Shown: in pieces, positions 42,004 to 50,371 of the stretch | Position numbering within the stretch: the first letter of the stretch is position 1 | How the letters are laid out: each line of letters begins with the position of its first letter | Assembly (NCBI RefSeq): GCF_014199535.1 | Contig: NZ_JACHNV010000003.1 | Span: forward strand, 745,289-809,288 | DNA from: Hymenobacter latericoloratus | Lineage (GTDB): Bacteria > Bacteroidota > Bacteroidia > Cytophagales > Hymenobacteraceae | DNA: 64,000 bases | Direction of reading: 5' to 3' | Made by a program: the position numbers and the translations under genes | Notes under the pieces: model-generated | Seen by the model: the letters and a program-made list of their open reading frames with translations, nothing else | Told to the model about the DNA's origin: nothing | The model's database searches: none

Positions 42004-42055
42004 GCGTAGGTTCCCGCAGAGGAACGCAGAGGGTTTCGCAGAGGAGCGCAGAGGT
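42004..42055. repeat. GCAGAGG-type dispersed repeat, copy 2
   Basis: AGGTTCCCGCAGAGG with three further GCAGAGG units, closely matching 39501-39546. It lies between the response regulator start and the kinase stop. Confidence 0.75.
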
Positions 42056-42064
42056 CGTTCAGGC

Positions 42065-42105
42065 CAATTTTTAATTACTAATTCTTAATTATTAATTAAA
42101 AAAAC
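42065..42105. repeat. AT-rich TTAATTACTAATT repeat at the kinase 3' end
   Basis: TTTTTAATTACTAATTC, then TTAATTATTAATTAAAAA. It contains the stop codon of the symporter-kinase gene and supplies its last residues (LINN). Related sequence occurs in inverted pair at 56362-56480. Confidence 0.7.
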
Positions 42106-44835
42106 GGGTAGCTCAAATGAAAAGCGGGCACCCTGCTCGGGGGCGCTTTCGACCCAGATGCGGCCGGCGTGCAGCTCCACGATTTTCTTGGTAATGGCCA
42201 GGCCCAGGCCCGAGCCTTCGGGCTTGCGCATGGTTTGGTGGCGGGCCTGAAAAAATTTGTCGAAGATGAGCTGGTGAAACTCCGGGTCGATGCCTTTGCC
42301 GTTGTCCTGCACCGTGATGCGCAGCACGTTGGGTGGGGTTTCCACCAGCACCGCAATGCGGCCGGAGCCATCGGCGCGGCACGATTTTACGGCGTTGCTG
42401 AGCAGGTTCACCAGCACCTGCATGAGCCGGTCCCGGTCGCCGGCCAGGGGTAGCAAACCGGGTGGCACAGCCAGGTCCAGCTGAATCTGTTTGTCGCGCA
42501 GGAGCTGGCCCACGGCCTCCAGGGCGTCGGTAATGACGTCGGCCACGTCCACGGGCACCTTGTCCAGCGTTGCCTTGCCCGATTCGTACTTTTCCAGGTC
42601 CAGCACCAGCGTAATCAGCCGGCTGAGCCGCTCCGACTCCCTGGTGATAGTGAGCAGGAAGCGGTGGCGCTCCTCTTCTTCCAAGTCGGGGTTATCGGAG
42701 AGGATTTCGGAGAGGGCCCGGATGCTGGTCAGGGGCGTACGCAGCTCGTGCGTGACGGTGTAGAGGAATTCATCCTTGTGCTGGTCGAGCTCCTGGAGCT
42801 GGTCGTAGGCAGCCTGCAGCTCCTGGGTGAGGCGCTGCAGCTGGCGCTGCTGCTTCTGGAGCTGGCGGTTGGCTTCCAGCAGCTGCTGGCTTTCTTTCAG
42901 AATGCCCACCACGTTATCGAAGCTGATATCCTCTACCCCCACCGAAGACCGCAGCAGCAGCCGGGCCGAGGCCGGCCCGATGGAGCCGGCCAGCAGCTTT
43001 TCGGCGTAGGCCAGCAGGCGCGGGTCGGCCTGGGTGGGGGTTACGCTGTCCATGCTATGGGCATCCGGGAAACGCTCCTGGAAGGCGTGCAGGGCCTGGT
43101 TGGTGCGCTTTTTCCCCAGAAAACCCGTGAGCAGGGCGCGCACATCGGGCAGGGGCGCGGCGCCCTGCCACCCGGCCGGACCCTCGAACAAGCTACCGGA
43201 CCGGAACACATCCACAAACACCGCGGCCTGGTGCTGCTCCAGGGCCGAAGGCGCCCGCAGCAGCGACACGCCCACGTACAGGCCCACGTTGAAAAACCAG
43301 CTCCAGAATAGTCCGTGCGAGAGGTAATCGAGGCCTTCCAGCCCGAACAGCGCAAACGGCCGCAAGCCGCTCAGCCCAAACAAGCCGTGGGTCAGCACCG
43401 AGTCAGGCAGCATGCCGGGGCCTACCATGGTGGGTAGCACCAACGTGAAAAACCACACCCCGAAACCCGCCAGAATACCCGCCGTGGCCCCCGGCCGGGT
43501 GCCACCTTTCCAGTAAAGCCCGCCCAGCACCACCGGCACAAACTGCGCCACCGCCGCAAACGACACCAACCCAATGTTCACCAGGGGCAGCAGGTGGCCT
43601 ACCTCGGCGTAGTAGCCGTAAGCCAGCAGCAGCACCAGCACCACGGCCAGGCGGCGGCTGTGCAGGGCTACCTGCCCCAGGTAAGCAAACCAGCTCGGCC
43701 CCTCGCCCTGGGCGGCGGGCACCCGCACCAGCAGGGGCATAAGCAGGTGGTTGCTCATCATCACGCTCAGGGCAATGGTTTCCACGATAATCATGGACGA
43801 GGCCGCCGACAGCCCGCCCAGGTAAATCAGCAGGGCCAGCCAGGGCCGCCCGGCCTGCAAGGGCAGAGCCAGCACAAACGTATCGGCATCGAGGTGGCCG
43901 GCGCCGTCCAGCAGCCTACCCCCGAAGGCCAGGGGTAGCACCAGCAGGTTGATGATGATGAGGTAGAGCGGAAACAGCCACATGGCTTTGCGCAGGTGGT
44001 CCTCATTTACATTTTCCACCACCGATACCTGGAACTGCCGGGGCAGCAGCAGAATAGCGGCCATGCTCAGCAGCAGCAGCGTCAGCCACTGGCCCGGCGC
44101 CGTGCCCGCGCCCTGCAGCGTGAACAGCCGGCTCAGGTCGGGCACCTGGGCGGCGCGCTCGAACACATCAGCGAAGCCGTTGAACAGCCCGTAGGTTACG
44201 AACAGGCCGGCGGCCAGAAAGGCCACCAGCTTCACCAGGCTCTCCAGAGCCACGGCCAGCACCATGCCCTCGTGGCGCTCGGTGGCCTCAATGGAGCGCA
44301 CCCCGAAAATGATGGTAAAGAAAGCCAGGGCCACGGTGGTTACGAAAGCCGAGGAAACCCCTACCCCCCCACTGGCCAGCAAGGTCTCCCCACCTCCAGT
44401 CAGGATATCGAATGATGCGGCTATAGCCTTGATTTGCAATGATATATACGGCACCACCCCCAGCACGCACACCACCGTAACAAGGGCCCCCAGCGAGGCG
44501 CTTTTGCCGTAGCGGGCCGAAATAAAATCGGCAATGGAGGTGAGGCGCTGCAGGCGGCAGATGCGGATGATTTTGCGCAGCACCAGCCAGGCCACCGGCG
44601 CCATCAGGGTGGGTCCCAGGTAGATGCCCACGAACTCCAGCCCGTAGTGCGCGGCCCGCCCCACCGAGCCGTAGTAGGTCCAGGCGGTGCAGTACACGGC
44701 CATGCTCAGGGCGTACACGTAGGGGTTGCTCACCAGGCTCCGCCGCGCCGCCGAACGTTTTTCAGCCGCGTAAGCCACCGCGAATAGCAAGACGAGGTAG
44801 CCGAAGGAAAAGCCAATGACCAGCAGGGTGTTCAA
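42085..44835 (-). CDS. sodium:solute symporter-sensor histidine kinase fusion (CbrA/CrbS-like)
   Basis: A 916-residue membrane protein. An SSS (solute:sodium symporter) domain with about 12-13 helices spans residues 1-520 (CTAWTYYGSVGRAAHYG, YGKSASLGALVTVV). A STAC-like linker follows near 580-660 (AEKLLAGSIGPASARLLLRS), then a coiled coil (about 665-705) and HisKA with TVTHELRTPLTSIRA. The HATPase domain has VLVNLLSNAVKS, DNGKGIDPEFH and GSGLGLAITKKI. The start is TTG 44835. Such proteins couple substrate transport or sensing to signalling; CrbS controls acs in Gammaproteobacteria. Here the regulator and acs follow directly. Its last codons come from an AT-rich repeat. Confidence 0.93.
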   Translation of the reverse strand: MNTLLVIGFSFGYLVLLFAVAYAAEKRSAARRSLVSNPYVYALSMAVYCTAWTYYGSVGRAAHYGLEFVGIYLGPTLMAPVAWLVLRKIIRICRLQRLTSIADFISARYGKSASLGALVTVVCVLGVVPYISLQIKAIAASFDILTGGGETLLASGGVGVSSAFVTTVALAFFTIIFGVRSIEATERHEGMVLAVALESLVKLVAFLAAGLFVTYGLFNGFADVFERAAQVPDLSRLFTLQGAGTAPGQWLTLLLLSMAAILLLPRQFQVSVVENVNEDHLRKAMWLFPLYLIIINLLVLPLAFGGRLLDGAGHLDADTFVLALPLQAGRPWLALLIYLGGLSAASSMIIVETIALSVMMSNHLLMPLLVRVPAAQGEGPSWFAYLGQVALHSRRLAVVLVLLLAYGYYAEVGHLLPLVNIGLVSFAAVAQFVPVVLGGLYWKGGTRPGATAGILAGFGVWFFTLVLPTMVGPGMLPDSVLTHGLFGLSGLRPFALFGLEGLDYLSHGLFWSWFFNVGLYVGVSLLRAPSALEQHQAAVFVDVFRSGSLFEGPAGWQGAAPLPDVRALLTGFLGKKRTNQALHAFQERFPDAHSMDSVTPTQADPRLLAYAEKLLAGSIGPASARLLLRSSVGVEDISFDNVVGILKESQQLLEANRQLQKQQRQLQRLTQELQAAYDQLQELDQHKDEFLYTVTHELRTPLTSIRALSEILSDNPDLEEEERHRFLLTITRESERLSRLITLVLDLEKYESGKATLDKVPVDVADVITDALEAVGQLLRDKQIQLDLAVPPGLLPLAGDRDRLMQVLVNLLSNAVKSCRADGSGRIAVLVETPPNVLRITVQDNGKGIDPEFHQLIFDKFFQARHQTMRKPEGSGLGLAITKKIVELHAGRIWVESAPEQGARFSFELPVFLINN

Positions 44836-45090
44836 GTGATGGGATGATGAGGTGATGAGGGGATGAGGTGATGGGGTGACGAGGTGACGAGGTGATGAGG
44901 TGATGAGGTGATGGGGTGATAGGTGATGAGGGGATGGGGTGGGCGGATGGAATGAGGTCTAGCGCAGGCTCAAGACAATAAGGTTTGCACCATTTGCTTG
45001 TCACCTGTCACCTGTCACCTGTCACCTGTCACCTCATCACCTCATCCCCTTTCACCTCATCACCTCATCACCTGTCACCTTTCACCTCTT
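44836..45090. repeat. inverted GGTGATGA / TCACCTG arrays upstream of the symporter-kinase
   Basis: Left arm 44836-44945: about a dozen GGTGATGA/GGTGACGA octads. Right arm 45001-45090: four to five exact TCACCTG heptads, then TCACCTCA octads. About 55 unrepeated bases lie between. The right arm covers the stop and final codons (GER, stop) of the small membrane protein gene, and the left arm ends at the kinase TTG start. Confidence 0.88.
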
Positions 45091-45296
45091 CTCACCAGCC
45101 AGCCCGTGAGCAGTACCAGCAGCCCCCAGGCCAGCAGCACATAGAGGTAGAGTACGGGAATGCCGCCCACCCTGCCCTCGTGGTCGAAGACGGCCAGGAA
45201 GGGAAAGTTGAGCAGCACGGCAAACAGCACCGCCACAAAGAGCAGTTGCTGCCCCCGGCGCTGCTCGGGGCGCTCCGGCGGGGAAATGGGCGGCAT
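45075..45296 (-). CDS. small two-helix membrane protein next to symporter-kinase (CbrX-like position)
   Basis: The ATG at 45296 gives a 73-residue protein with two membrane helices (LLFVAVLFAVLLNFPFLAVF and VLYLYVLLAWGLLVLLTGWL) joined by a short GGIP loop. Such small proteins commonly precede SSS-type transporters and kinases, as CbrX does before CbrA, and may be an accessory subunit. The last residues and stop are read from a repeat array. Not recognised by a specific motif; the assignment rests on size, topology and position. Confidence 0.65.
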   Translation of the reverse strand: MPPISPPERPEQRRGQQLLFVAVLFAVLLNFPFLAVFDHEGRVGGIPVLYLYVLLAWGLLVLLTGWLVRRGER

Positions 45297-45490
45297 AGCA
45301 GGCAATGAGCTGAGGGAGAAAAGGAAAAATCAACAGGCCTATTGGGTAAGCTACTCAGGAAGTCGGCCAAAGGCAACCTCATCGGGCTGGCTTTTCATAC
45401 AGAGTCCGCCGAACCACCGGCCCGACGGACTCTTTTCCTGCTACCCCCAGGGGGCAGCAGGAAGTATCTACCTGAATGTCAAGGCGCGGC

Positions 45491-47008
45491 TTAAGCCGTC
45501 TGGTTGTCGTCCATGAGCTTCACGTTGCGCACGTCTTTCATCAGGGCCTGCCCGATAAACCAGCAGATCAGGGCAATGCCCACCGGGTACACGAGGCCGG
45601 CCAGGGTGCTGTGCTCCTTGATAAAGGCTGAATCGGAGGCGGCGGCGCGCAGGGTGAGGGCCGTGGCAATCAGCGGCACGAAGCCCCCGAATACGCCGTT
45701 GCCGATGTGGTAGGGCAGCGACAGGGACGTGTAGCGCACTTTGGTGGGGAACAGCTCCACCAGGTAAGCCGCAATGGGTCCGTAAGCCATGGTCACGAAC
45801 AGCACGAGGCAGAACGTGAGGGCCGTCATGGCGAACAGGTTGGGGTCCAGGGCCTTCATTACGGCCGGTACGGCCTTGCCCGTAGCATCCACGGTAGCGG
45901 CCGTTACTTCCGTGAGCGGGCCGGCAAACTGCTTGAGGCCGTAGAAGATGGGGAAGGTGAACAGGGCCCCGCAGAGCAGACCCATCATGATGATTTTCTT
46001 GCGGCCGATACGGTCCGAGAGGGAGCCGAAGTACACGAAGAAGGGCGTGGCCAGAATCAGGGCGATGCACAGCACCAGGCTGGCGTCCACCAGGTCCAGC
46101 TTCAGGGTATTCTGCATGAAGGAGTAGGCGTAGAACTGGCCGGTGTACCACACCACGCCCTGGCCCATGGTGGCACCGAACAGCGAAATCAGCACCAGGC
46201 GACGGTTTACGGGGTTCACGAACGACTCGCGCAGGGGGTTGGTGCTGGTTTTGCCTTCCGATTTGGCCTTGGCAAACAGCGGCGACTCGTGCAGCTTGCG
46301 CCGGATGTAGTACGAAGCAATGACCAGCAGGCCCGAGAGCAGGAACGGAATGCGCCAGCCCCACTCCTTGAAGGCCGCTTCGCCCATGGTTTTGCGCGTC
46401 ACGATAATCACCAGAATGCTCAGCAGCAGGCCGGCCGTGGCCGTAATCTGGATGAAGCTGGTGTAGTACCCGCGCTTATGGTCCGGCGAGTGCTCGGCCA
46501 CGTAGGTGGTGGCGCCGCCGTACTCGCCGCCCAGGGCCAGGCCCTGCAGCAGGCGCAGAATAGTGACAATAGCCGGCGCGGCAATGCCAATCTTGTCGTA
46601 GCTCGGAATCAGGCCCGTCACGAAGGTAGCCCCGCCCATAATCAGCAGCGTAAGCAGGAAGGTGTACTTGCGGCCCACCAAATCACCGATGCGCCCGAAG
46701 AACAGCGCCCCGAACGGCCGAACCACAAAACCGGCCCCAAACACGGCCAGCGTGCCCAGAATGGTGTCCTCAATCTTGCCCGTGGAGCCGAACAAGACCG
46801 GCCCGATAATGGCGGCCAGGGAGCCGAAGATGTAGAAGTCGTACCACTCGATGACGGTGCCCACCGATGAGGCGGTAATCACCTGCCAGATTTTACTGGT
46901 CGAAACAGCATTGTTGTCGTGGGTTACGGCCTCGTCGCCCGAGGACGACGAGCCACCCATCGGGGCGGCACCCGCGTAGGCATCGCGCTGAGGAAGGTTC
47001 TGGTGCAT
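45491..47008 (-). CDS. MFS transporter, metabolite:H+ symporter (MHS) family
   Basis: A 505-residue transporter with 12 predicted helices plus an added hydrophobic pair. The ATG at 47008 is chosen; the open frame continues upstream through repeat DNA. MHS marks are GTVIEWYDFYIFGSLAAI in helix 1 and VVRPFGALFFGRIGDLVGRK in the loop 2-3 region, with GLALGGEYGGATTYVAEH. Substrates of the family are organic acids, proline or betaine. Its place between the porin and the symporter-kinase/acs genes suggests a carboxylic acid, but this is inference. Confidence 0.92.
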   Translation of the reverse strand: MHQNLPQRDAYAGAAPMGGSSSSGDEAVTHDNNAVSTSKIWQVITASSVGTVIEWYDFYIFGSLAAIIGPVLFGSTGKIEDTILGTLAVFGAGFVVRPFGALFFGRIGDLVGRKYTFLLTLLIMGGATFVTGLIPSYDKIGIAAPAIVTILRLLQGLALGGEYGGATTYVAEHSPDHKRGYYTSFIQITATAGLLLSILVIIVTRKTMGEAAFKEWGWRIPFLLSGLLVIASYYIRRKLHESPLFAKAKSEGKTSTNPLRESFVNPVNRRLVLISLFGATMGQGVVWYTGQFYAYSFMQNTLKLDLVDASLVLCIALILATPFFVYFGSLSDRIGRKKIIMMGLLCGALFTFPIFYGLKQFAGPLTEVTAATVDATGKAVPAVMKALDPNLFAMTALTFCLVLFVTMAYGPIAAYLVELFPTKVRYTSLSLPYHIGNGVFGGFVPLIATALTLRAAASDSAFIKEHSTLAGLVYPVGIALICWFIGQALMKDVRNVKLMDDNQTA

Positions 47009-47010
47009 GA

Positions 47011-47062
47011 TTGGTGGGAGTTGTGGTGAGATAGTGAGATGGGGGAATGGGGGGGGGTGAGG
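47011..47062. repeat. single GGTGA-type array upstream of the MHS transporter
   Basis: GGTGGGAGTTGTGGTGAGAT and a G-rich run (GGGGGAATGGGGGGGGGTGA) begin two bases before the transporter start. A clear inverse partner was not found. Confidence 0.55.
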
Positions 47063-47220
47063 TGCTGACTGGTAAAGCCAGCCGGGCATCTGGCAACTCA
47101 CCTCAATGCCGGGCACACAAATGGCAGCGGGGTGAAGTAGCGCGAGGTACATTCGCTCGCCGGGAAGCAGCGCAAGCAGCGCGTCAGCTTGCCAATTCAC
47201 CACTGCACTGGTTTACTCTT

Positions 47221-48759
47221 TCAGAGAGCTACCTGGGTTTGCAGGGTGATTTCCGGTTTGTAGTCCACGTCGTTCACGTTCGTGAAGTCGGGGCGGGCGC
47301 GGTAGTTGAGCGTGAACTTGGCGTTATGCCCATCGATGTAGAAGTTGGCGCCGGCGTCGAAGATGTTCACGTTTTTCTGCTTGCCGTCGCTGGTACGCAG
47401 GCCTTCGTAGCCGGCCAGCAGGTGGGAGGCGTAGGGCTGCACGCGCAGCTTGGGGCCCAGCAGGTTGGTGGGTAGCAGGAAGCCGGCCTCCACGAAGCCA
47501 ACGTTGCCCGTGCCCGAGTGCGGCACGGCGTTGCCGCGCCGCGCATCGGCGCCCCAGCCGGGGTTCGAGGCCCCAATAAACCGGGTGTGGTTGGGGCCCA
47601 TGTTGTAGTTGTAATACACGCCGTAGAGCGTGAAAGCCGTGCCTGCCTCCTTGTTCACGGGCGTATCGAAAAACACATCGGCCGCGAACAGGGCAATGTC
47701 GTGCTTGCGGGTAGCAATGGTATTCAGGGAACCGGTGCCGGCAGCCGTGGCCGCATCAATAGCCGCCGCGTTCAGCACACTGGTGGCGGAACGGGAGTAC
47801 ATGCCGTCCTTGTTATAGAAAAAGCCGGCCCCGATGTTGAATACCCGCTTGGCCCCCAGGTAAGTGCCCACGTTGAATGGCAGCAGGTTGGGCTCCTGCT
47901 CCAGAAACTCGTAGCTGAAGTAGCCCTGGTACACGTGGTTGGTGCCCTGCGGATTGTACTGGGCCGTGTTGCTGCCGGTATTGAGCCGGGTTGCCCCGGT
48001 ACCGGTGGTAGTGCCCAGGCCCAGCGGCGTGCTGAAGGCACCGGTCTGGTTGGTCAGGAACGACTCATTGACGGACAGCACGTAGTCGAGCTTACCGATG
48101 CGACCCTTACCGTACACCCCAATACCGCGCACAAACTGGTCGATGGCCTCGATGGTAGGCCAGTTGGTGAGGGGGGCATCCAGGGTAAGGAAGTTAATGG
48201 TGCTGGAGCGCGTCATGCGCGAGAGGCCGTTCTGGTAGTGCATGCCGGCGCCCAGGTTCAGGTACTTGTTCACCTTGTACTCCACCACGGCTTCGTGCAC
48301 AAACAGCTGGGGCTTCTTGCCATCGACGGCGGGCGTAACGCCCCCACTCACCGCCGTTTGGTTGTTGATGCCAATGTGGGTGTACACCAGAAAGCGTGGG
48401 TTTAACTGCGACAACACAATCAGACGGGAGCGGCGCAGGGCAAAATCTAGCTGGTCGGACTGGGGCTTGCCGGGGGCGCGCAGGGTGCCCGCGTTGTTTT
48501 CGGTGTAGCGCGCCCACACCTGGTGCCAGGTAATAAAGCGCAGGTACTTGGTGCCGTCGGGCGAGAGGTTCACCTTCATGCCTTGGCCATAGGGCACCGT
48601 TTCCGTGGGCGCGGGCGTCGGCGTGGCCACTATCGGCGCCGGCATGGCGGGCGGCGGGGTGGGCGTGCTGGGCGGTGGCGTGGGGGGCGTCACCTGGGCC
48701 GCGGCCCCCGCCGCAAGAAGTACCGTGCTCAGGGTCAGGGCGTAGCGGGCGTTTTGCAT
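47221..48759 (-). CDS. outer-membrane porin-like beta-barrel protein
   Basis: The ATG at 48759 gives a 512-residue product with a signal peptide (ALTLSTVLLAAGAAAQ), a Pro/Thr-rich segment (about residues 22-55) and a long barrel-like region with many amphipathic strands (for example TKYLRFITWHQVWARYTENN and FLVYTHIGINNQTAVSGG). It resembles the porins found upstream of organic-anion transporters in Bacteroidota; the exact family was not recognised. It is first in the leftward run porin, MHS transporter, small membrane protein, symporter-kinase, regulator, acs. Confidence 0.8.
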   Translation of the reverse strand: MQNARYALTLSTVLLAAGAAAQVTPPTPPPSTPTPPPAMPAPIVATPTPAPTETVPYGQGMKVNLSPDGTKYLRFITWHQVWARYTENNAGTLRAPGKPQSDQLDFALRRSRLIVLSQLNPRFLVYTHIGINNQTAVSGGVTPAVDGKKPQLFVHEAVVEYKVNKYLNLGAGMHYQNGLSRMTRSSTINFLTLDAPLTNWPTIEAIDQFVRGIGVYGKGRIGKLDYVLSVNESFLTNQTGAFSTPLGLGTTTGTGATRLNTGSNTAQYNPQGTNHVYQGYFSYEFLEQEPNLLPFNVGTYLGAKRVFNIGAGFFYNKDGMYSRSATSVLNAAAIDAATAAGTGSLNTIATRKHDIALFAADVFFDTPVNKEAGTAFTLYGVYYNYNMGPNHTRFIGASNPGWGADARRGNAVPHSGTGNVGFVEAGFLLPTNLLGPKLRVQPYASHLLAGYEGLRTSDGKQKNVNIFDAGANFYIDGHNAKFTLNYRARPDFTNVNDVDYKPEITLQTQVAL

Positions 48760-48897
48760 GAATGGGGTGGAGTTGGGAGGTGGGATAAGTCGGGGCTGAC
48801 CGGCCGCCACCGCAACGGTGCCGAGCTGGTACCCTAAGTAGGAGAATCCCGCAGCAGAAGCCACACAAACGTTATACTTCCGCTAAGCCCTATAGCT

Positions 48898-49320
48898 CTA
48901 CCCCTGCCGGAACCGCTCCCAGCGAATCATCATGTACTTATCGCCCAGCTCCGTGACAATCAGGCCGGCTTCCTTCAGGTTCTCGGGCTTCTGAAAAAAC
49001 TCCGCTAGCTCCTTCTGATTCAGTATTTTGTAGGTCGGGTGGTATTCGGTTTGGCGGGGAGCTTTCACCCCGTATTTCTTTACCCAGTTCATCACCGAAA
49101 CGTGGCTGACACCCAGCAGCCGCTCAATTTCCCGGTAGCTTACGCCCTCCACAAACAGTTGCAGGGCCTTGATAACGTAGTAGGAGTTGATTTCCTTGCC
49201 GGCCTTCGCCACCGAAAAGTGGTAGCCGCAGTTCTTACACTTATACCGCTGCCGGCCGCCTACAATCCCGCTTTTGGTAGCATCCGTCGATTCGCATTTA
49301 GGGCAGGCCGTTACCGACAT
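48898..49320 (-). CDS. zinc-ribbon/helix-turn-helix protein, IS1 InsA-like
   Basis: A 140-residue protein with an N-terminal zinc ribbon (CPKCESTDATKSG, then RYKCKNCGYHFSV), a helix-turn-helix (GVSYREIERLLGVSHVSVMNWVKK, about residues 58-82) and a 55-residue C-terminal part. The first two parts match the InsA protein of IS1-type elements. No transposase catalytic gene and no terminal inverted repeats are visible, so it is probably a domesticated regulator. It is 140 bases upstream of the porin gene on the same strand, and its own promoter region holds a TTTAG palindrome. It may regulate the porin; that is inference. Confidence 0.78.
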   Translation of the reverse strand: MSVTACPKCESTDATKSGIVGGRQRYKCKNCGYHFSVAKAGKEINSYYVIKALQLFVEGVSYREIERLLGVSHVSVMNWVKKYGVKAPRQTEYHPTYKILNQKELAEFFQKPENLKEAGLIVTELGDKYMMIRWERFRQG

Positions 49321-49343
49321 AAGGTGGTGAGTAAGGGGTTACT

Positions 49344-49367
49344 ACTAAACAACTATAGCTATTTAGT
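49344..49367. promoter_or_regulatory. candidate operator in a divergent promoter region
   Basis: ACTAAA and TTTAGT half-sites are inverted across 12 bases around CAACTATAGCTA. It lies in an AT-rich 106-base gap between the HTH gene (leftward) and the hypothetical gene (rightward), so it could control both. Confidence 0.4.
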
Positions 49368-49426
49368 AAACATATAGTATTTTAGCAACTATTATCAACG
49401 TATGTATGTCAGCAAGGTTCTAACAG

Positions 49427-50065
49427 ATGGGTAGGTATAGTTACAGAAAGAAGGTACGAGGCGGCAAGCGCGGCTTACGACGCCTGCAGCAGGAAAGCAG
49501 TACACCAGCCGTATTAAATCAAGCAGAATTGGCTGAGCGTCATTACTACTATGAGAAACTAGGCTTACACCCATGGCACTGGCATCATCGGCAACCACCC
49601 AAGCTGGTGCGTCAGCTGGCCACTCAACATTTGCTGACGACTTTTTTCGATTGGCAGCACAGCCTGACTTCATTATCAGGGCCTTCTTATTTGGCCGTGT
49701 GGATTGTGCAACCAGAGTTTGCGCACAGCTCACAGGTAGTAACCGCTATCCAAAGCCAGCTGGACCGGTACAAACATATCTTCGGTGAGCCCAGCCCCGA
49801 TGGCCCGCCCCTGCCCGCAGAGTACCAGAAATTGCCAAGCGCAGATAAGCTGATGTGGCAAACCTACCCCTGGTGCATCCTAGTGGATTCGTTTGACTAC
49901 CCCGATGGATGGCCAGCTTGGGCTCTCGAAAAGCCACACTACCTATGTGAACCCGAGGACAACGACGCATACCTGATGGTGCAAACCGGCTGGGTCTGGG
50001 TAGGCATGCTGCCGGAAGCCGCCTACCTTTCCGTTTCACCCGAAACCTCCGTGCTTACGCCGTGA
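49427..50065 (+). CDS. uncharacterised protein
   Basis: A 212-residue product with no recognised domain. It has a basic start (MGRYSYRKKVRGGKRGLRRL), a His/Trp-rich patch (HPWHWHHRQPPKLVRQ) and an acidic C-terminal half with many aromatic residues (YPWCILVDSFDYPDGW). No signal peptide or membrane segment is seen, so it is likely cytoplasmic. Base composition is lower in G+C than its neighbours, consistent with acquired DNA. It is read divergently from the InsA-like regulator. Confidence 0.6.
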   Translation: MGRYSYRKKVRGGKRGLRRLQQESSTPAVLNQAELAERHYYYEKLGLHPWHWHHRQPPKLVRQLATQHLLTTFFDWQHSLTSLSGPSYLAVWIVQPEFAHSSQVVTAIQSQLDRYKHIFGEPSPDGPPLPAEYQKLPSADKLMWQTYPWCILVDSFDYPDGWPAWALEKPHYLCEPEDNDAYLMVQTGWVWVGMLPEAAYLSVSPETSVLTP

Positions 50066-50333
50066 ACAGGGCACTGTCGCCGGCATCTACCTCAAAGGAG
50101 GCGCCCCTGATGCGGGCGGCGCCATCGGTAGCCAGGAGCACGGCCATGAGGCCGGGTCGTCGGGCTGCAGCCAGGGCCGGCGGAAGGGCGTGTGCTTGGC
50201 CCGAACCTTGGCGGCTTCTTCGGGGGTAGGCGGCGCGGCGGGCTGGGGGCAGAACTGGCCGCGCCGGCTTTAGCCAGCAGCGCGGGCCGCGGGCCGCGCC
50301 TTTTACCAGGGCAGTTTTTCCTTCGAGTTGTTC
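50055..50333 (-). pseudogene. decayed short-chain dehydrogenase/reductase gene
   Basis: Pieces of an SDR enzyme remain. The N-terminus EQLEGKTALVKGAARG starts at about 50333 (the NAD-binding TGxxxGIG is ruined). A middle piece in another frame reads PTPEEAAKVRAKHTPFRRPW, then LQPDDPA. The C-terminus, back in the first frame, reads MAVLLATDGAARIRGASFEV, then DAG. The catalytic Ser-Tyr-Lys part is missing. Internal deletion plus at least one frameshift make it non-functional. It overlaps the end of the hypothetical gene by about ten bases. Confidence 0.65.
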
Positions 50334-50371
50334 TATACGGGAACTGCATGCGGGGCCGTCCACCGCGCTGC

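Noticed and set aside
44836..45090. A CRISPR array was considered for the dense short repeats
   Set aside because: The units are 7-8 bases with no spacers of constant length, and no cas genes are present.
48898..49320. A complete insertion sequence around the InsA-like gene
   Set aside because: No catalytic transposase frame, no terminal inverted repeats and no target-site duplication could be seen on either side.
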